Shown in pieces: positions 1 through 7,320 of a stretch of DNA of 43,863 nt; within the stretch, counting starts at the first letter, position 1; each line of letters begins with the position of its first letter. Below the pieces are notes generated by a model. The model ran no database searches. It had not been told where the DNA came from and worked only from the letters and a program-made list of their open reading frames with translations. The position numbers and the translations under genes were made by a program. The stretch is from the IMG/VR virus record IMGVR_UViG_3300001473_000111, positions 1 to 43,863 of that record, one strand, 5' to 3'. Source of the DNA: a virus.

Positions 1-1224
1 ATGACGGAACGCTGGCTGCAATCGCTCAAGCCGGCGGCCGAACGCCTCGAATTCGCCGACAGTCTATGCCCCGGCCTGCGCCTTCGCGTCGGCAGCAGGT
101 CCATGACCTGGTCAGCATTGGTACGCAGTCCGGACGGACGCAAGAGGGTCGCGCTCGGCAAGTATCCAAGGCTCGGTCTTCAGGATGCGCGCAGGCTCGC
201 CGACCAGGTCATCGAAGACGCAAGGACGACGGCACCCGCCGCCGCGGGTACGCAGGGGACGGTGCGCGATCTGTTCAATTTCGTGATCCAGCAAATGAAG
301 GCGGAATCCGTCGCTACCGTCGACCAATACGAGGCCTACCTGATCGGTCGACCGGACAGCGCGCTTAGCGTCGTCGGTCTGGATGCGAACGGCAGAGACG
401 TTCCGGCGAACCAGATCACACCGGACGACGTGACTCGCTGGCTGCGCGGGTTTCATGAAGCCGGCGCACTGACCGGGCACCCTCGCGCGTATCTCTCCGC
501 CGCGTTTGGCCGCGGTTTGTCAGCTGATCACGATCCGACCAGCCCGAACCCGGAAATCCGCTTCAATCTCACAGCCAACCCGGTCACGCATGTCGGAGGG
601 AAGATGAAAGGAAAGCCGCGCGACCGGACGCTCTCGTTAACGGAGCTGACCGGGTTCTGGCACGGCTTCTCGGGACGAGGCGTGAGCCCGTCGATGAAAC
701 TGCTGTTCCGACTCATTATTAGTATGGGCGGCGTGCGCATCACCGAGATCGTCCGCAGTGAAAAAAGCTGGTACGTCACGCGCCGAAAAGAAGCCTGGCT
801 CGCCCTGCCCCGCACGAAGAACGATCATCCGCATGATTTGCCTGTCACGAACATGGCAGCCGCGGCTTACCGTGCCGCAGTTCAGATTTCGGATCCGGCG
901 AGTGCGTTCCTGTTTCCGAGACATCACCAGCCCGACGAGCCGCAAACCCTCAACAGCATCAGCCAGGCGACACGCAAGTGGTGCGACCGGCATGACGTCG
1001 AGCGCTTCCAGCCGCGCGACATACGGCGCACGTTCAAGACCTTGCTGATCGAAAGAAACCCGTCGTTGAACCGGGACTGGATCGACGTTTGGCACAACCA
1101 CGGCCGGGCCGCCGATGTCGCCCGCAAGCACTATGACCGCGCTGAATATGTTGCGGTGAAACAAGCCGTAGCATCGGCGATCGACGATTTGCTGATTGCC
1201 GTCGAGACGAAGACAGACCTTTGA
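1..1224 (+). CDS. int: Tyrosine-type phage integrase
   Basis: Site-specific recombinase that would integrate and excise the phage by attP/attB strand exchange. The N-terminal ~75 residues resemble the arm-type DNA-binding domain of P4-like integrases (LGKYPRLGLQDARR around 52-65). The C-terminal catalytic domain shows R246 (GGVRITEI), K273, the box II motif R339-D-I-R342, H365/H367 and the nucleophile Y378 (KHYDR). Box II normally reads H-x-x-R, so the first His is replaced by Arg here. The 407-residue length is normal. The ATG is the first base of the window, so no upstream signal can be seen. Its position at one end, reading inward, fits an att-proximal integrase. The stop codon lies inside a 34-bp repeat that recurs at 2215. 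Confidence 0.93.
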   Translation: MTERWLQSLKPAAERLEFADSLCPGLRLRVGSRSMTWSALVRSPDGRKRVALGKYPRLGLQDARRLADQVIEDARTTAPAAAGTQGTVRDLFNFVIQQMKAESVATVDQYEAYLIGRPDSALSVVGLDANGRDVPANQITPDDVTRWLRGFHEAGALTGHPRAYLSAAFGRGLSADHDPTSPNPEIRFNLTANPVTHVGGKMKGKPRDRTLSLTELTGFWHGFSGRGVSPSMKLLFRLIISMGGVRITEIVRSEKSWYVTRRKEAWLALPRTKNDHPHDLPVTNMAAAAYRAAVQISDPASAFLFPRHHQPDEPQTLNSISQATRKWCDRHDVERFQPRDIRRTFKTLLIERNPSLNRDWIDVWHNHGRAADVARKHYDRAEYVAVKQAVASAIDDLLIAVETKTDL

Positions 1225-1255
1225 AACACATAAAGCCGCACCAATTGGCATGGCT
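1222..1255. repeat. Degenerate copy of terminator-like direct repeat (copy 1)
   Basis: This 34-bp stretch, starting at the integrase stop codon, matches 2215-2248 at 28 of 34 positions by eye. It lies just beyond the leftward membrane-protein gene 1403-2077, with the second copy on the other side, so the repeat brackets that cassette. Its stem is degenerate (AGCC/GGCT only). Besides this repeat, the 178-bp gap 1225-1402 holds nothing recognisable. Confidence 0.6.
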
Positions 1256-1402
1256 AATTACGCAGGAAATTCCAAATGTCCGAAAATCAGCGCGAGATGT
1301 AGTTCTCGGAGGCGAGTGCGATCCGGGAACGCGGTGCTAGTGGCCGGCCAGCCATGCATTCGCTGTCCACGATTTTCCTCGTGCGTGCGAGCCTAATTTC
1401 TC

Positions 1403-2077
1403 CTACGCCGCAAAGCCGGTCATTAAGGTTCCTACGACGAACAAAAAGATGCCGAATAGATCTTCTCTAAGGCCACCAACAGCAACTATGCTTATCTGAG
1501 TACCCAATTCGGAACTGGATTTATTTAATTCCTCTTTTAGTTCTTTAATGTCTCGGGTAACAACTTCCACTTTCTCATCTAATCTTTCATCTATTTTATA
1601 CAAATCTCTTTGAAGTTCGTGCACTCTTTGAATAAGAAACGATAGTTTGTGATTGATGTCAGCATCGTCAGAAACATTATGATAGAAATTGGCTTTTCCA
1701 ACAGCCGCTGTCACTTCAATACTGCCTGCACCAAGAACATAGTTTTGTCGAAACCTTGGTCGTTCGCGCCACCAAACCCCGATTGACGCGATCAAAGGTC
1801 TGCTAAACAGAGGAACACCAAAATGTCTACCGGTTTGCCACAAGCCAATTGACGCAAGACCAAATCCAAGAATTTGAAGTGAAAGACCGATGTAATGCAG
1901 CTTGCGGTCGCTTTCGATGTAGCGCAACAAGCATATTGTTGCCACTGTCCATACTGCGGCAAGCAAAAACGGCCATGTCGAAGAGCCAAACCAAATTAAA
2001 AAGCGTCGCAAAAAAACAAGAATGCGAATAATAAACTGTCGGAACGCAATAAACTTTGCGCTATTGCCGGATTTCAT
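1403..2077 (-). CDS. Membrane protein with coiled coil, accessory cassette
   Basis: The family is not recognised. The 224-residue product has two N-terminal hydrophobic segments (about residues 35-52 and 62-82), then a polar region. A charged, heptad-like stretch follows at about 145-185 (HELQRDLYKIDERLDEKVEV), and a last hydrophobic segment lies near the C terminus (FGIFLFVVGTLMTGF). It is therefore probably an inner-membrane protein. The gene is clearly AT-richer than the phage backbone and sits alone between two copies of a terminator-like repeat, which suggests a separately acquired moron. The general plan of membrane anchor plus coiled coil recurs in the rightward cassettes at 35665, 37110 and 38146. 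A superinfection-exclusion role is a guess. Confidence 0.75.
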   Translation of the reverse strand: MKSGNSAKFIAFRQFIIRILVFLRRFLIWFGSSTWPFLLAAVWTVATICLLRYIESDRKLHYIGLSLQILGFGLASIGLWQTGRHFGVPLFSRPLIASIGVWWRERPRFRQNYVLGAGSIEVTAAVGKANFYHNVSDDADINHKLSFLIQRVHELQRDLYKIDERLDEKVEVVTRDIKELKEELNKSSSELGTQISIVAVGGLREDLFGIFLFVVGTLMTGFAA

Positions 2078-2214
2078 ATTCGATCTTCAACTTATTAGAG
2101 AAACGCATCTACCGTCAAAACACCTTACCAAACGCTCGAAACACTTGGCCACCACAAATTGCCGACAGCGCAGCTTTGATTTGTCGGCACATCGACACTG
2201 GTGACGCTGTACCC

Positions 2215-2254
2215 TGAAACAAATAAAGCCGCATCATATGGCGCGGCTTCTCGG
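2215..2254 (-). terminator. Leftward intrinsic terminator (repeat copy 2)
   Basis: A 7-bp stem, AAGCCGC (2226-2232) with GCGGCTT (2243-2249), is followed on the minus strand by a T-rich tail (TATTTGTTT). It would stop leftward transcription arriving from 2972 and the late operon beyond. The same sequence is repeated imperfectly at 1222-1255. The remainder of the 2078-2322 gap holds this element and the LexA-like box. Confidence 0.6.
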
Positions 2255-2288
2255 TATCGCTTGCCTCGTTCGCGATATGATCTTATGA

Positions 2289-2303
2289 GAACATCAGGAG
2301 AAC
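2289..2303 (+). promoter_or_regulatory. Putative LexA (SOS) box
   Basis: The sequence is GAAC-ATCAGGA-GAAC, that is GAAC-N7-GAAC. This is the reverse complement of the GTTC-N7-GTTC direct repeat known as the LexA operator of alphaproteobacteria. It ends 19 bp before the ATG of the 75-residue gene at 2323, a normal distance for promoter repression. A match of eight fixed bases can occur by chance, but its placement supports function. Confidence 0.6.
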
Positions 2304-2322
2304 ATATTTTGAGGCTTCGGAG

Positions 2323-2550
2323 ATGTCACGGCGCAGCGGACGCGGCACGATCAAGGTAGACCCGGTGCTGGATAAGCTTGCGGCCGGTCGTGCCGGCGCG
2401 GTTCAAGTCATGCGTGAAGCAAAGATCGGCTCGCCCGCATGCCGGAACGCTGGATATGTTGCCGACGCGATCGATGACCTGGCCGAGAAGCTGACCGGTG
2501 ACCGGACGCATTTTCACACCCGGCCGGCATCAACGGCACCAAAGGAATGA
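2323..2550 (+). CDS. Small hypothetical protein, probably SOS-regulated
   Basis: A 75-residue basic protein of unknown function. It has no signal peptide or membrane segment. Its second half contains a helical stretch, AIDDLAEKLTGDRTHFH, that looks like a conserved core. The ATG follows GAGG with a spacing of about 9 nt. A GAAC-N7-GAAC LexA-like box ends 19 bp upstream, so expression after DNA damage is likely. The gene stands alone: its downstream neighbour (2972-2616) is convergent. Coding status rests on length, the SD-like sequence and the operator, so it is moderate. Confidence 0.55.
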   Translation: MSRRSGRGTIKVDPVLDKLAAGRAGAVQVMREAKIGSPACRNAGYVADAIDDLAEKLTGDRTHFHTRPASTAPKE

Positions 2551-2615
2551 CGTCCGACTCCTGCTGAATAGAGGGTTGATCGCAAACAAGGGCGACTGAA
2601 AACAAATTGCAATAC

Positions 2616-2972
2616 TCAATAGTTGCTGAAAACGGGACACTCGGACGTTCCATATTGAGCAATACGTACGCACAGCGCGAGACACTCCATTTTTCCGGCG
2701 TTAGCTCCGGGTTTCACCGCAAAATGGATGTCATAAGTGTCGCCCTCAAGAATTACTGCCAAGATCGTGATATCTTCTGCTGTCGTTGCCAACTGATATG
2801 ATCCACCAACGGGACAGTAGTCTGGATTGCATTTGGACCTACAGTGTCCGGCTTGACCGCCATCAACTCCGATAGCGTCCTTGTTTCCAAACTCTAATGT
2901 TTGTGCATGTCCGACAGCCACTGCTGCGATCAGAAACACAAGCGTCGCAAAAACTCTGAAAATCCCATTCAT
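2616..2972 (-). CDS. Secreted cysteine-rich small protein
   Basis: A 118-residue protein with a clear Sec signal peptide: MNGIFRVF, a hydrophobic core, and likely cleavage after GHAQ (about residue 24). The mature part carries six or so cysteines, including a compact C-x3-C-x4-C cluster (HCRSKCNPDYC) and C-x3-C near the end, suggesting a disulfide-bonded periplasmic protein. No family is recognised. It lies downstream of the tail genes on the same strand but is AT-richer, so it is probably a lysogenic-conversion gene added at the end of the late operon. A second small secreted Cys-containing protein, apparently unrelated, is encoded at 30291. Confidence 0.7.
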   Translation of the reverse strand: MNGIFRVFATLVFLIAAVAVGHAQTLEFGNKDAIGVDGGQAGHCRSKCNPDYCPVGGSYQLATTAEDITILAVILEGDTYDIHFAVKPGANAGKMECLALCVRIAQYGTSECPVFSNY

Positions 2973-3092
2973 AGCATTACTCCAGTATATGCAATCAATG
3001 GTAGCATCGTAAATTAGGAGCGCGAATAGTCAAGTTGTGCTCTAACTTCACTACAGCCGCTGGTGCCTCATTCGACTCTCAACCCTCTTGCA

Positions 3093-3368
3093 TCACCTGA
3101 AAACCTCAATTCTGAGGTCTTCTTCCAGAATCCTGCCGTCCGACGTCGTCACTTGATTGCGAAGAAAGATGATCTGGCCTGCCGTTCCACCTGTCACCCT
3201 GACGGTCGTCTGGCCGCCGACCATGGTTTCGTTTGACAGCTGAAACTCGGTGGTATTGTCCCACGTGGAGGACACGATGGTTTCGCCATCGTTGAGCCGG
3301 AGTGTCCAATCAATCCCATAATCGAGTTTTTCGTCCGGGTATTTCCCGTCAATGCGGTCCACGGCCAT
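3093..3368 (-). CDS. Phage structural protein, Ig-like/adaptor type
   Basis: A 91-residue acidic protein rich in predicted beta strands (IDWTLRLNDGETIVSSTW, TTVRVTGGTAGQIIFLRNQV), ending DLRIEVFR. This is the pattern of small beta-sandwich proteins encoded next to phage tail fibres and often annotated as fibre-tail adaptors. It is the last gene of the structural run, 7 bp downstream of the repeat protein at 3376-5130. Assignment rests on context and fold-like pattern; no motif proves it. Confidence 0.65.
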   Translation of the reverse strand: MAVDRIDGKYPDEKLDYGIDWTLRLNDGETIVSSTWDNTTEFQLSNETMVGGQTTVRVTGGTAGQIIFLRNQVTTSDGRILEEDLRIEVFR

Positions 3369-3375
3369 CTTAACC

Positions 3376-5130
3376 TCATGCTTTCAGTACGTGCTCTCGT
3401 GCCTTTGCGGCGGCCTGCGTTCGGCGGCCGGCGCAAGCCATCACACTCTGGCGCGGCTGCGCCCTCAACAAACGCCCCTCCGGCACCGTCACGACCTGGT
3501 CCAGTGTCTGAGATATCGACAGGGACGGCAGTTCGATCGGCAGATCGAGACCGGCAAGCTCCACTGCATGGATCTGCAGCGGCGCGAGTGCGGGAAGATG
3601 GATCTGCAGCTCAAGCGGTTGCAACTCGACCGCTTGACCCTGTGCGGCTGCCAGGGTCGGCAGCTCAATCGGAAGGTCCAGACCTTCCAGCCCGACCGAC
3701 TGTGTCTGACTGACATCAAACGGCGGAAGCTCAATCGGCAGATCGACGCCTTCGAGGGCGACCGCTTGCGTCTGGCTGACATCAAGCGCCGGCAGTTCGA
3801 TCGGAAGATCCAGACCGTCGAGATCAGCCTCTTGTATCTGACCGACCGTGAGGGTCGGCAGGCTGAACGGTAACTCGACGCCAGCCAGGGCAACGGCCTG
3901 GATCTGCTGCGGGGACAGCGCCGGAACAAGGATTGGTAGCTCGATCGAGCGCAGCTGTATCCCGTCGACTTGAACCGGCGCCAGTTGAGGCAACTCGATC
4001 GGAAGATCCAGACCCTCCAGCCCGACCGTCTGGGTCTGGCTGACATCAAACGACGGAAGCTCAATCGGCAGGTCGATGCCTTCGAGAGCAACTGCCTGCG
4101 CCTGGCTGACTGTGAGCGCCGGCAGCTCGATCGGCAGCTCCAGACCGGCAAGGTTCGCCTCCTGGAACTGTCCGACGGTCAGGGTCGGCACATTAAAAGG
4201 CAGATCGATGCCAGCCAGGGCAACAGCCTGGATCTGCTCCGGCGCGAGCGCCGGCAGCTCGATCGGAATATCTATGCCTTCGAGGGCGACCGCTTGGGTT
4301 TGACCGACCTCAAGCGCCGGTAGTTCGAACGGCAGGTCAAGACCTTCCAGCCCGACCGTTTGCGTCTGGCTGGCGTCAAGCGCCGGCAGCTCAATCGGAA
4401 GGTCCAGACCTTCCATGCCCACAGTCTGCGTCTGACTGGCGACAAGTGCCGGCACCTCGATCGGCAGCTCCAGGCCTTGAAGTTCGACGTCGATGGGATC
4501 GGGCGAGCCAGATGCGGCCGGGATCAGCGCATAGGCAAACGACCGCCAGTCGCGTCTGTCGGAGACTCGGGTTGTTGACGGTTCAGTGGTCGCTGAGGGA
4601 ATGACCTTGGTGTCAACAAGAGCATACCCGTCGCTGTTCTCGAACGAAAGCCGTTCAGTCCACCCGGCTGGAACACTTGTCGGATCGCGGTGGTCCTTGT
4701 GATTCACCGCCACCCTGACGCCGAGACGATCTGCGCCGGTTGTTACGGTCGCGTTGTAGTCGATGTCGGAGTCGCTGCCGCTGCTGTCCAACCCCAGCGA
4801 CTCGAATGGAGTGCCCGCGTTGTCACAGCCCCTGAAGGCCACAATGAAACATGTAACCTTGCGTCCATCACCGATCGTAATCGTGTTCGACGGGGCAGTT
4901 CCATCATACTCGTGCCTCCAGCCCTTGCGCATGCGGCCGCCGACGACGTGCTCGTTAATGACCACCCAATCCAGCGGATCCATTTCCATGGTGTCGTCGC
5001 TGTCCTGCGCGGCATAGCATTCCAGTGTGTCACCCGCCGTTATTCCGGCCGGCAGGCCAGGCGAGTAACTGTTTCGGTTGTCGCCATTGTTGGGAATCGA
5101 GCCAACGGCTACGAAGTCCGGCGCGGTCAT
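3376..5130 (-). CDS. Repeat-rich tail-associated protein (15 x 22-residue repeats)
   Basis: A 584-residue protein in three parts. Residues 1-213 form a folded-looking domain (GDTLECYAAQDSDD, TCFIVAFRGCDNAG) of a kind found in distal tail proteins. Residues 214-543 are exactly fifteen uninterrupted 22-residue repeats with consensus L-x-G-[LIV]-[DE]-L-P-[IF]-E-[LV]-P-x-[LF], followed by a Q-x-Q-rich turn. Residues 544-584 are a basic tail. Units 4-8 and 9-13 correspond one to one, so a five-unit block of 110 residues was duplicated. The alternating hydrophobic pattern suggests a beta-solenoid or fibrous stalk. It sits among tail-type genes after the lysis cassette, so a host-contact fibre is plausible; function is inferred only. 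Confidence 0.8.
   Translation of the reverse strand: MTAPDFVAVGSIPNNGDNRNSYSPGLPAGITAGDTLECYAAQDSDDTMEMDPLDWVVINEHVVGGRMRKGWRHEYDGTAPSNTITIGDGRKVTCFIVAFRGCDNAGTPFESLGLDSSGSDSDIDYNATVTTGADRLGVRVAVNHKDHRDPTSVPAGWTERLSFENSDGYALVDTKVIPSATTEPSTTRVSDRRDWRSFAYALIPAASGSPDPIDVELQGLELPIEVPALVASQTQTVGMEGLDLPIELPALDASQTQTVGLEGLDLPFELPALEVGQTQAVALEGIDIPIELPALAPEQIQAVALAGIDLPFNVPTLTVGQFQEANLAGLELPIELPALTVSQAQAVALEGIDLPIELPSFDVSQTQTVGLEGLDLPIELPQLAPVQVDGIQLRSIELPILVPALSPQQIQAVALAGVELPFSLPTLTVGQIQEADLDGLDLPIELPALDVSQTQAVALEGVDLPIELPPFDVSQTQSVGLEGLDLPIELPTLAAAQGQAVELQPLELQIHLPALAPLQIHAVELAGLDLPIELPSLSISQTLDQVVTVPEGRLLRAQPRQSVMACAGRRTQAAAKAREHVLKA
3502..4491 (-). repeat. Fifteen tandem 66-bp coding repeats
   Basis: The 990-bp stretch encodes residues 214-543 of the protein at 3376-5130, fifteen units of 66 bp with no indels. 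Copies differ at both silent and replacement sites. A 330-bp higher-order duplication (units 4-8 against 9-13) is visible. Such a tract can gain or lose units by recombination without shifting frame. Confidence 0.92.
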
Positions 5131-5136
5131 CTGCGG

Positions 5137-5583
5137 TTATCCGATACTGGCAACGATCGCGTCGAGGAGTGGCCGCAGATCGGTTGTGGCAGCGGCGCTG
5201 AACGTTCTTTCCGCACGGTTCCCCTGAGCATCCATACTAACATCCAGGATGTAGCCGCCCTCGTCTTTCGGATAGTTGTCGATGATCCACTTGCCGGCGG
5301 CCTGGATAGCCGCCCGCATGTCTCTGAATTCCTGTTGCAGGTCTAGAGACTCATCGTTTTCCATCTGTTTCGCATAAGCGACGAGTGCACCGTTCTTGGA
5401 ATAGCCGGCAAATCTCGCGTCGACTACCTTGAGCCGGTCGAGCAGCTCTTTCATATATGTCGAATTATAGGGACCGGTTGCCATGGCCGCGCTCGCAGCG
5501 GCGCACTTTCTCTTAATGTCCGCCGCGTTCCGTTTTATTTCCTCGTACTCGCTCGCGAGGGAGGGTGTTGTCGGAAAAGCCAT
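5137..5583 (-). CDS. Hypothetical phage structural protein, mostly helical
   Basis: A 148-residue protein, helical in its first two thirds (EYEEIKRNAADIKRKCAAAS; EFRDMRAAIQAAGKWIIDNY) and ending in a short beta-rich segment. The ATG at 5583 is chosen because it overlaps the stop of the preceding gene as TAATG, the coupling seen across this operon; an upstream in-frame ATG at 5631 would lie inside the neighbour. It is followed 6 bp later by the repeat protein. A role in the distal tail or fibre assembly is suggested only by its neighbours. Confidence 0.75.
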   Translation of the reverse strand: MAFPTTPSLASEYEEIKRNAADIKRKCAAASAAMATGPYNSTYMKELLDRLKVVDARFAGYSKNGALVAYAKQMENDESLDLQQEFRDMRAAIQAAGKWIIDNYPKDEGGYILDVSMDAQGNRAERTFSAAATTDLRPLLDAIVASIG

Positions 5584-5960
5584 TATGCGGCCACCTGCGC
5601 AGCGGGAACACGGAGATATTGAGCCGGCCATGCGGCGGGCGGGCCGAGCACCAGGTCGACAGGTGCTGTCAACGGGCCGGTTGCAATCACGGTGTCGGTG
5701 TTATTCGTCAAGGCCCAATGAGTGGCCTGGCCAGCCGCAGTGACGACGCCGTCTGTCACTTCGGGTATTTCGCTCCAGCGGCCGTTAGGCGTGGCATCCT
5801 CCGGCGCCCCGAGTGTGATCCCGGTCTTGTTAGCAAGCGCAAGAGTGGATGATGCCTGCGCAAAGGTCGTCGGCTCGGCCGAACAAAGATAGAGCCGGGT
5901 CGCGTCGGCAATGCACTGGTTCAGAGCCGCATCACGCGCAGCGTTGTAGATAGAAGGCAT
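5583..5960 (-). CDS. Hypothetical phage tail-associated protein
   Basis: A 125-residue protein starting MPSIYNAARDAALNQC, with a helical N terminus and a beta-rich second half (THWALTNNTDTVIATGPLTAPVDLVLG). Small proteins of this pattern accompany tail-fibre genes in phages of alphaproteobacteria, but no domain name can be given with confidence. The start codon follows a GAGGTG ribosome site. Its stop couples to the next gene as TAATG. It heads a second block of structural genes that lies after the lysis cassette. Confidence 0.75.
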   Translation of the reverse strand: MPSIYNAARDAALNQCIADATRLYLCSAEPTTFAQASSTLALANKTGITLGAPEDATPNGRWSEIPEVTDGVVTAAGQATHWALTNNTDTVIATGPLTAPVDLVLGPPAAWPAQYLRVPAAQVAA

Positions 5961-6034
5961 GTTTCACCTCGTCTGGTTGGGATTGGAAAGAGCGCCCGGC
6001 CGGGTGGGTCGAGCGTTAGGGGTTTGAGGGTGGA

Positions 6035-6382
6035 TTACTTCCGGTCGGCGAGCGCGTTCTTGATTTCGTTCGCCAGGTCCTTGACCACGGTTGAGAGGTC
6101 GTCGATCGCTTTTACCAGTCGGTTCTCGACTTCCTTCAAGTGATCGACCGAGGCGTATTCGCGCTGGACTTGCAGCTTGTACTCGTTCAGCTCTCGCCGC
6201 AGCTCCGCATGGTCGCGGTTATGGTCCTCCCGGACACGAGTGATACGGTCGTGCAGCTTGTCCTCTCGATCTTTCTTGTCCTTTTGAATGGCTCGCTCAC
6301 GGGCTACAAAACCGCTTACGAGGCCAACAAGGGCAATCAGCGTTCCAAAAAGCCAAACGTCGCCGCCATCAGGTGTGCTCAT
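6035..6382 (-). CDS. Membrane-anchored coiled-coil protein of the lysis region
   Basis: A 115-residue protein with one N-terminal membrane segment (about residues 9-26, VWLFGTLIALVGLVSGFV). A highly charged coiled coil fills the rest (KDKKDREDKLHDRITRVRED, then ENRLVKAIDDLSTVVKDL). This matches the architecture of XhlA-type and other single-pass lysis-associated proteins. Its ATG overlaps the Rz1 stop codon (ATGA), so it is translated as the last gene of the holin-Rz-Rz1 group. A role in lysis is likely from position; tail-chaperone or holin-modulator roles are alternatives. Confidence 0.7.
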   Translation of the reverse strand: MSTPDGGDVWLFGTLIALVGLVSGFVARERAIQKDKKDREDKLHDRITRVREDHNRDHAELRRELNEYKLQVQREYASVDHLKEVENRLVKAIDDLSTVVKDLANEIKNALADRK

Positions 6383-6678
6383 TCTTGCCCCTCAAATCCG
6401 GATTTGATTCCCTGGTACCAGGCAGCGCACCGCCTGACTCTGCTGTTCGCCCGGCCGAGCGCCTGGTCGGTGCGGATCACCGCAACGTCAAGCGGATCAC
6501 CGATCTGAACACCGGACCGCTCCTGCTTCCGGCAATCAGGCGGATGTTCCGGAAGCTGCTTCGTTGCCTCGACCTGTCCTTGCCGGGTCGCGGCTTCTTT
6601 CAGCTTCTCGTCAACGGTTGTGCAGGCGCTCAAAAAGATCAGCGTCGACAACGCAACTATCTGAGACGGTCGAGACAT
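6379..6678 (-). CDS. Rz1: Rz1-like outer-membrane spanin lipoprotein
   Basis: A 99-residue lipoprotein. The signal sequence SRPSQIVALSTLIFLSAC ends in a lipobox (L-S-A-C) with C19 as the predicted acylated residue. It would form the o-spanin that joins the Rz protein to disrupt the outer membrane at the last step of lysis. The start at 6678 gives a proper signal peptide; the open frame extends further upstream but without one. It overlaps the 3' end of Rz by 68 bp in another frame, the classic Rz/Rz1 arrangement. The mature part is longer and less proline-rich than lambda Rz1. Confidence 0.85.
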   Translation of the reverse strand: MSRPSQIVALSTLIFLSACTTVDEKLKEAATRQGQVEATKQLPEHPPDCRKQERSGVQIGDPLDVAVIRTDQALGRANSRVRRCAAWYQGIKSGFEGQE

Positions 6679-7015
6679 AGTCGGCCAACTCCTCTGCTGC
6701 GGCTTCCGCATCCGCGTCCGCCTGTTCAATACGTGTTTGAAGGTCTCTGTTCGCACTGTCGGCCACGGCTTTTCGCCGTTTCATTTCTTCCAGCTGGACC
6801 TGCAAAGAGGTCAGCTCGAACTGGTCGACCTTGTCCTGCACGGCGGCACTGACCGCCCTCGCCTTGTCGATCTTGTGCCAAACAAAGAGAGCGCCGAGGA
6901 CCGCGGCAGCAACGGCGGCGTAAACCAACAGCCTCCCCGTTCGGGTTCCGAGGAGGCTGGAGACGAAGGCAATCGCACGGTCCTTGACGATCTCAATGAC
7001 GATAGAAGCGATCAT
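6611..7015 (-). CDS. Rz: Rz-like inner-membrane spanin
   Basis: A 134-residue protein with a single N-terminal membrane segment (about residues 28-46, GRLLVYAAVAAAVLGALFVW). A long periplasmic coiled coil follows (SLQVQLEEMKRRKAVADSAN, RDLQTRIEQADADAEAAAEE). This is the i-spanin topology (N-in, C-out), and the overlapping Rz1 lipoprotein gene makes the call firm. The start overlaps the holin-like gene's stop as ATGA. It acts with Rz1 to fuse or breach the outer membrane after the endolysin has degraded the wall. Confidence 0.87.
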   Translation of the reverse strand: MIASIVIEIVKDRAIAFVSSLLGTRTGRLLVYAAVAAAVLGALFVWHKIDKARAVSAAVQDKVDQFELTSLQVQLEEMKRRKAVADSANRDLQTRIEQADADAEAAAEELADYVSTVSDSCVVDADLFERLHNR

Positions 7016-7320
7016 CCGATCCGCCCTTCATAGTTTTCCGCCGGAGGGTTTTGCGGAAACTCCTGCGGTGGCTCCGGCAGGATCTCCGGCGGCGCACCAT
7101 CCATGCCGTAGCGCTTTTCGTAAGACCGGCCGGCAGAGGTCACCATGCCGAGGCCCGCGAGCTGACCGACTTGCGCCAGCATGAAGGCGCTGACATCTTC
7201 GAAATCAACGAGCTGTGCAATCAGGAGAGCGCAGATCAAAAGCGCGTAAATCAGATTGATGAAAACCAGCGCCCAGCCCATCGCCGGGCGCCAGGTCTTC
7301 TTGATGGTTTCGATGTTCAT
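7012..7320 (-). CDS. Putative holin
   Basis: A 102-residue protein with one strong hydrophobic segment (about residues 14-37, MGWALVFINLIYALLICALL) and a second weaker one (about 46-62, AFMLAQVGQLAGLGMVT). A proline-rich, charged C terminus follows (PPEILPEPPQEFPQNPP). Size, topology and position between endolysin and spanins fit a phage holin or holin-like protein that times lysis by making membrane holes. Start and stop codons overlap both neighbours (TGATG with the endolysin, ATGA with Rz), so the lysis cassette is one translationally coupled unit. Confidence 0.75.
   Translation of the reverse strand: MNIETIKKTWRPAMGWALVFINLIYALLICALLIAQLVDFEDVSAFMLAQVGQLAGLGMVTSAGRSYEKRYGMDGAPPEILPEPPQEFPQNPPAENYEGRIG

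Noticed and set aside
3502-4491. Regular 66-bp repeats considered as a CRISPR array or iteron set
   Set aside because: Repeats are contiguous without spacers, in frame, and encode a coherent 22-residue protein unit.
6001-6034. CCCGGCCGGG-type palindrome upstream of 6035 considered as a terminator
   Set aside because: Short self-complementary GC run without a T tract on the minus strand; likely chance in GC-rich DNA.
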